From Acidobacteriota bacterium (GTDB lineage Bacteria > Acidobacteriota > Terriglobia > UBA7540): a stretch of 8,984 nt of DNA. The stretch spans positions 1 through 8,984 of the forward strand of contig JAJYHU010000055.1 in the NCBI GenBank assembly GCA_021784615.1, given 5' to 3'. This document shows positions 6,433-8,984 of the stretch, one piece after another; positions within the stretch are counted from its first letter, which is position 1, and each line of letters starts with the position of its first letter. The notes beneath the pieces were generated by a model. It was not told where the DNA came from and made no database searches. It worked only from the letters and a program-made list of their open reading frames with translations. Made by a program: the position numbers and the translations under genes.

Positions 6433-6437
6433 ACGCC

Positions 6438-7439
6438 ATGCCTGAACTCCGCCATAACGTTCTAACCAGGGAATGGGTCATCATTGCCACGGAACGCGCC
6501 AAGCGCCCGCAGGAATTCGTCAAGGTGCGAAGGTCAAAAGAAGAACGCCTTTCTTTTGATCCCAAGTGTCCCTTTTGTCCCGGCAACGAAGCCATGACTC
6601 CTCCGGCGACGCTGGTGATTCCTGACGACGGCGCCTGGAAGGTGCGGGTGACGCCCAACAAGTTTGCCGCGCTCTCGTATGGCGGCGAGCGGCTACGGTC
6701 CTTCGAAGGCATCCGCCGGACGATGACTGGTGTTGGAATTCATGAAGTGATAGTCGAAACGCCGGATCACAGCAAGTCGACGGCTTTGCTTGAGGACCGG
6801 CAGGTTGAAACCATCCTCGATACCTATCTCAATCGTTTCAATTTTGCTTCCGCGGACCCGCGCGTTGAGCAAGTGACGATCTTCAAGAACCACGGCGTGG
6901 CGGCGGGAACTTCGCTTGAACACCCCCACTCGCAAATCATCGGGGCTCCCGTCATTACCTCACAACTGCGCGACCGATTGATCAATGCCTTGAAGCATTT
7001 TGACGAGTACGGGGAGTGCATCTTTTGCCGCGTCTTGAACGTGGAACTGCAAGAACAGACGAGGATTGTCATGGAGACGGAACACTTTGTTTCGTTCGTG
7101 CAGTTTGCCACCCTGACGCCTTTTTCCATGCTGATCATGCCGCGCCGCCACATGGCGTGTTTCTCGGAAATTAGCGACGCCGAAGCGGCGGACCTTGCCC
7201 ACATCCTGCGCCGGACTTTGGCCAAGCTGTACCACGGCCTGAACGATCCGGATTTTAATTACACGGTCCGCACCGCGCCGCGGGAGTCGTGCGGAGTGAA
7301 GTATTTCCATTGGTACGTCAGCATCATTCCGCGGCTTACCCGGGTGGCGGGATTTGAGCTGGGCTCGGGGATGTTCATCAACACCTCGTTGCCGGAAGAA
7401 GATGCCGCTTTCCTTCGGGCCGCCGCCGTCCACGCGTGA
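6438..7439 (+). CDS. galT: GalT-family galactose-1-phosphate uridylyltransferase
   Basis: This 333-aa cytosolic HIT-superfamily nucleotidyltransferase swaps a nucleotidyl group between sugar-1-phosphates; classic GalT turns UDP-glucose plus galactose-1-phosphate into glucose-1-phosphate plus UDP-galactose (Leloir pathway). Seen directly: RHNVLTREWVIIATERAKRP (5-24), a zinc-type CPFCPGNE (44-51), VTPNKFAAL (71-79), FKNHGVAAGTSLEHPHSQII (149-168) with the active-site HPH, whose second histidine H164 is the expected covalent-intermediate residue, CIFC (194-197), LTPFSMLIMPRRH (226-238), and HWYVSIIPR (291-299). The HPHSQ sequence, not HPHGQ, places it with the COG1085 bacterial and archaeal branch, near ADP-glucose phosphorylase relatives, so the partner nucleotide and sugar could differ. 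No galK or galE is in the window. Start chosen at 6438 from AAGGAGG. Length fits the family (about 330-350 aa). Confidence 0.88.
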   Translation: MPELRHNVLTREWVIIATERAKRPQEFVKVRRSKEERLSFDPKCPFCPGNEAMTPPATLVIPDDGAWKVRVTPNKFAALSYGGERLRSFEGIRRTMTGVGIHEVIVETPDHSKSTALLEDRQVETILDTYLNRFNFASADPRVEQVTIFKNHGVAAGTSLEHPHSQIIGAPVITSQLRDRLINALKHFDEYGECIFCRVLNVELQEQTRIVMETEHFVSFVQFATLTPFSMLIMPRRHMACFSEISDAEAADLAHILRRTLAKLYHGLNDPDFNYTVRTAPRESCGVKYFHWYVSIIPRLTRVAGFELGSGMFINTSLPEEDAAFLRAAAVHA

Positions 7440-7497
7440 AGCGGGAGATCTTGACCACAACCTGAGATGAGGATTTTGAGAGACCTGATCAGCCAGC

Positions 7498-7502
7498 GGA
7501 GG
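7498..7502 (+). promoter_or_regulatory. Shine-Dalgarno supporting a TTG start
   Basis: GGAGG lies four bases ahead of TTG 7507. It decides a non-ATG start for the TIM-barrel gene, because the RRKF Tat motif follows at once and the first internal ATG lies well inside the mature protein. Confidence 0.7.
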
Positions 7503-7506
7503 ACGA

Positions 7507-8445
7507 TTGCAACGTAGAAAATTCATCGCCTGTTTAGCCGGAGGCTTGGCTGCGGGTTCACTGGCTGACCCAACCGGCTTGCTCGCGGCTCGTACGCGCC
7601 GTGTTTCCAAGCCCTATTACTTGCTCGATCGCATGGGGGTTTCATCCCAGAGCTTTCACAACTATTTTTACTCCAGCCAAGCGGAAAGCGGCGGAGAGCC
7701 GCATGACATGCTTGCCCTGCTGGATTTCCCCGAAATGATTGCGGACCGGTATAAGATTCACCACCTGGAATTCTCCTCGCCGCATTTTGGTTCGATGGAT
7801 CCAACCTACATTCAAGCATTGCGGATGCAGCTGATCCGCGCGGGTTCGCAGTTGGTGAATATCGCTGTCGATATCGCGGAGCTGCGCCGGGGCGGGGGAC
7901 TTTCTGATCCGGACGAAGCCGTACGCGAACGCGCCGTCAAGGCTGCGATGACATGGATGGATATTGCGGCCAGGCTCAGAGCGCGCTCGATCCGGTGCGA
8001 TCCGGGAAGGCTGAATCCGCAGAATCTTGAGCCCAGCATCAGTTCATACCAGGCGCTTGCGGCTTACGGCAGAAGGCGAGGCGTCCGGGTGCTCGTGGAA
8101 AATCACGGCGGCGCGTGCCTGGGAAATCCCGTGGTGTTGGTGGACCTTATTAAAAGAGTGAAGAGCCGATACTTTGGGGCGTTGCCGGACTTTGGCAACT
8201 TTCTGGAACAGAAGACGCGCGCGCGCGGCCTTCCGCTGCTTTTCCCTTACGCTCTTACAGCCTGTCATGCCACGGGGCTGGACTTTGATGCGCAAGGCAG
8301 CGAGACGAAGTTTGACTTCCCGGCCTGCGTTGCCATTGCCAAGCGCGCCCGGTTTCGCGGGACGTACTGCGTGGAATATCAAGGCTTGGGCGATCCCTAT
8401 CAGGGTGTCCAAAACGTTGTGGATGAGCTTGTGAAGAACCTCTAG
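7507..8445 (+). CDS. Tat-exported sugar phosphate isomerase/epimerase-like TIM-barrel protein
   Basis: This 312-aa protein starts with TTG and carries a twin-arginine-type signal: MQRRKFIACLAGGLAAGSLA (1-20). The mature part is a xylose isomerase-like TIM barrel (AP_endonuc_2, PF01261). Candidate metal/catalytic residues come in the expected order: E88 in HHLEFSS, E198 in VLVENHGG, D228 in LPDFGNF, H254 in ACHATGLDF and E290 in YCVEYQG. Such proteins isomerise or epimerise sugars, or cleave and oxidise inositol-type rings, using a divalent metal; the exact substrate is not readable. Periplasmic export of this fold is common among Tat-signal oxidoreductase/isomerase sets of Acidobacteria and Planctomycetes-type sugar clusters (general knowledge). 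It follows the GalT-family gene after 67 bp and is the last gene before an intrinsic terminator. Confidence 0.85.
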   Translation: MQRRKFIACLAGGLAAGSLADPTGLLAARTRRVSKPYYLLDRMGVSSQSFHNYFYSSQAESGGEPHDMLALLDFPEMIADRYKIHHLEFSSPHFGSMDPTYIQALRMQLIRAGSQLVNIAVDIAELRRGGGLSDPDEAVRERAVKAAMTWMDIAARLRARSIRCDPGRLNPQNLEPSISSYQALAAYGRRRGVRVLVENHGGACLGNPVVLVDLIKRVKSRYFGALPDFGNFLEQKTRARGLPLLFPYALTACHATGLDFDAQGSETKFDFPACVAIAKRARFRGTYCVEYQGLGDPYQGVQNVVDELVKNL

Positions 8446-8461
8446 CCGGCATCATCTAGCG

Positions 8462-8490
8462 ATGGCTTTCCCGCGCGAAAGGCATTTTTT
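8462..8490 (+). terminator. Rho-independent terminator closing the operon
   Basis: ATGGCTTTC (8462-8470) pairs with GAAAGGCAT (8477-8485): eight pairs and one G-G mismatch (8465/8482) around a six-base CCGCGC loop. The right arm runs straight into T6 (8485-8490). It lies 16 bases after the TIM-barrel stop codon, the expected place for an end-of-operon stop. Confidence 0.75.
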
Positions 8491-8642
8491 ACCCACTGGT
8501 GCGATTTGGCGCACAATTCCGCCGCAGGCAGGCTCCAATGGCAACTATCTTGTTGATTTCACAAGGGTCACAAATTTTTCGCCGATGTCCCACGCGTCTC
8601 ATTTTGGTGTGGTAAGCAGGGAACGGAAAGGGGATCAACTCC

Positions 8643-8984
8643 ATGAACAGACTTCCGCGGCGTGACGTCTTGAAAGCTTTAGGCGCTCTACCACTGGCGG
8701 CGTTCGCTCCGGTTCTGGCGGAGGCGCGCACCGGTGGCCCTCTCTATTTCAGTTGCAGCGCGAGCAACGATCTCTACCGCGTGGCAAAGGCGTCGGGGAT
8801 TGTGTGTTCCCATTATAAGCATGCGGAAGACGCGCTCGCGCAAGCGCCGCAGGGCTCGGGTGTTCTGATTCTGGCTGACGACTATCCGCGCGAGACGACC
8901 GGCATTGATCCAATGGTTTTCCGCGGCGCAGCCAAAAAACGTCTGCGGCTATACGTGGAGTTTCCATCCTCGGTTCCTGGCCTG
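8643..8984 (+). CDS. Tat-signal protein of unknown function, N-terminal part (3' truncated by window edge)
   Basis: From ATG 8643 the frame stays open for 114 codons to the window end. AAAGGGGA (8627-8634) eight bases upstream supports the start. The N-terminus MNRLPRRDVLKALGALPLAA is a twin-arginine signal with a likely cleavage near AEA-R (about 26-29), so the product should be exported folded. The mature part begins GGPLYFSCSASNDLYRVAKA (31-50) and continues through GSGVLILADDYPRE (72-85) to KKRLRLYVEFPSSVPGL (98-114). This alternation of short hydrophobic strands and helices suggests a Rossmann-like or flavodoxin-like alpha/beta domain. I recall similar N-termini in long exported proteins of Bacteroidota and Acidobacteria sugar clusters, but cannot name a proven function. 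It lies beyond the terminator and likely has its own promoter in 8491-8640. Confidence 0.75.
   Translation, partial: MNRLPRRDVLKALGALPLAAFAPVLAEARTGGPLYFSCSASNDLYRVAKASGIVCSHYKHAEDALAQAPQGSGVLILADDYPRETTGIDPMVFRGAAKKRLRLYVEFPSSVPGL

Noticed and set aside
6381..6437. Longer N-terminus for the GalT-family gene from ATG 6381
   Set aside because: It would overlap the end of the SUMF1-like gene; AAGGAGG at 6426-6432 and the family's usual N-terminus point to ATG 6438.
5534..6712. 392-codon minus-strand ORF spanning the SUMF1-like gene
   Set aside because: Long only because of high G+C; it opposes three well-supported coding genes and its translation is Arg/Ala/Pro-rich without motifs.

Overview
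The window is about 60% G+C bacterial chromosomal DNA. Gene style (long export signals, Tat-signal sugar isomerases, dispersed GC-rich palindromic repeats, XRE/membrane-protein pairs) suggests an Acidobacteriota-like or related uncultured soil bacterium. That placement is inference from general gene character; there is no rRNA or other marker in the window.

Left region (1-2405). The 3' end of an APC-type amino acid permease enters on the + strand. Its stop codon lies inside a strong palindromic interspersed repeat. On the - strand follows a two-gene unit: a small XRE-family HTH regulator (1422-1123) and, 15 bp downstream with a good ribosome binding site, a small four-helix membrane protein (1107-564) whose frame is broken near 737-738. 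A second interspersed repeat (about 1550-1603) sits just beyond the 3' end of a class I SAM-dependent methyltransferase (2405-1617, - strand).

Central and right region (2503-8445). After a 97-bp divergent spacer, five + strand genes lie close together: an exported four-domain DUF4964/5127/4965/1793 protein (fungal glutaminase A family, with an (alpha/alpha)6-type C-terminus); a DapA/KdgD-like Schiff-base aldolase-fold enzyme lacking the usual catalytic tyrosine; a cytosolic FGE/SUMF1-fold protein lacking the formylglycine-generating cysteines; a GalT-family nucleotidyltransferase whose Shine-Dalgarno overlaps the previous stop; and a TTG-started, Tat-signal-bearing xylose-isomerase-like TIM barrel. 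A clear intrinsic terminator at 8462-8490 closes this unit. A further Tat-signal gene starts at 8643 and runs off the window.

Working view: the five genes look like one carbohydrate or sugar-acid catabolic operon, with an exported hydrolase-like protein and epimerase/isomerase outside the cytoplasmic membrane and a KdgD-like enzyme and a sugar-1-phosphate nucleotidyltransferase in the cytoplasm. The substrate cannot be read from the sequence. The unusual active sites of the KdgD-like and SUMF1-like proteins make the set worth biochemical attention.
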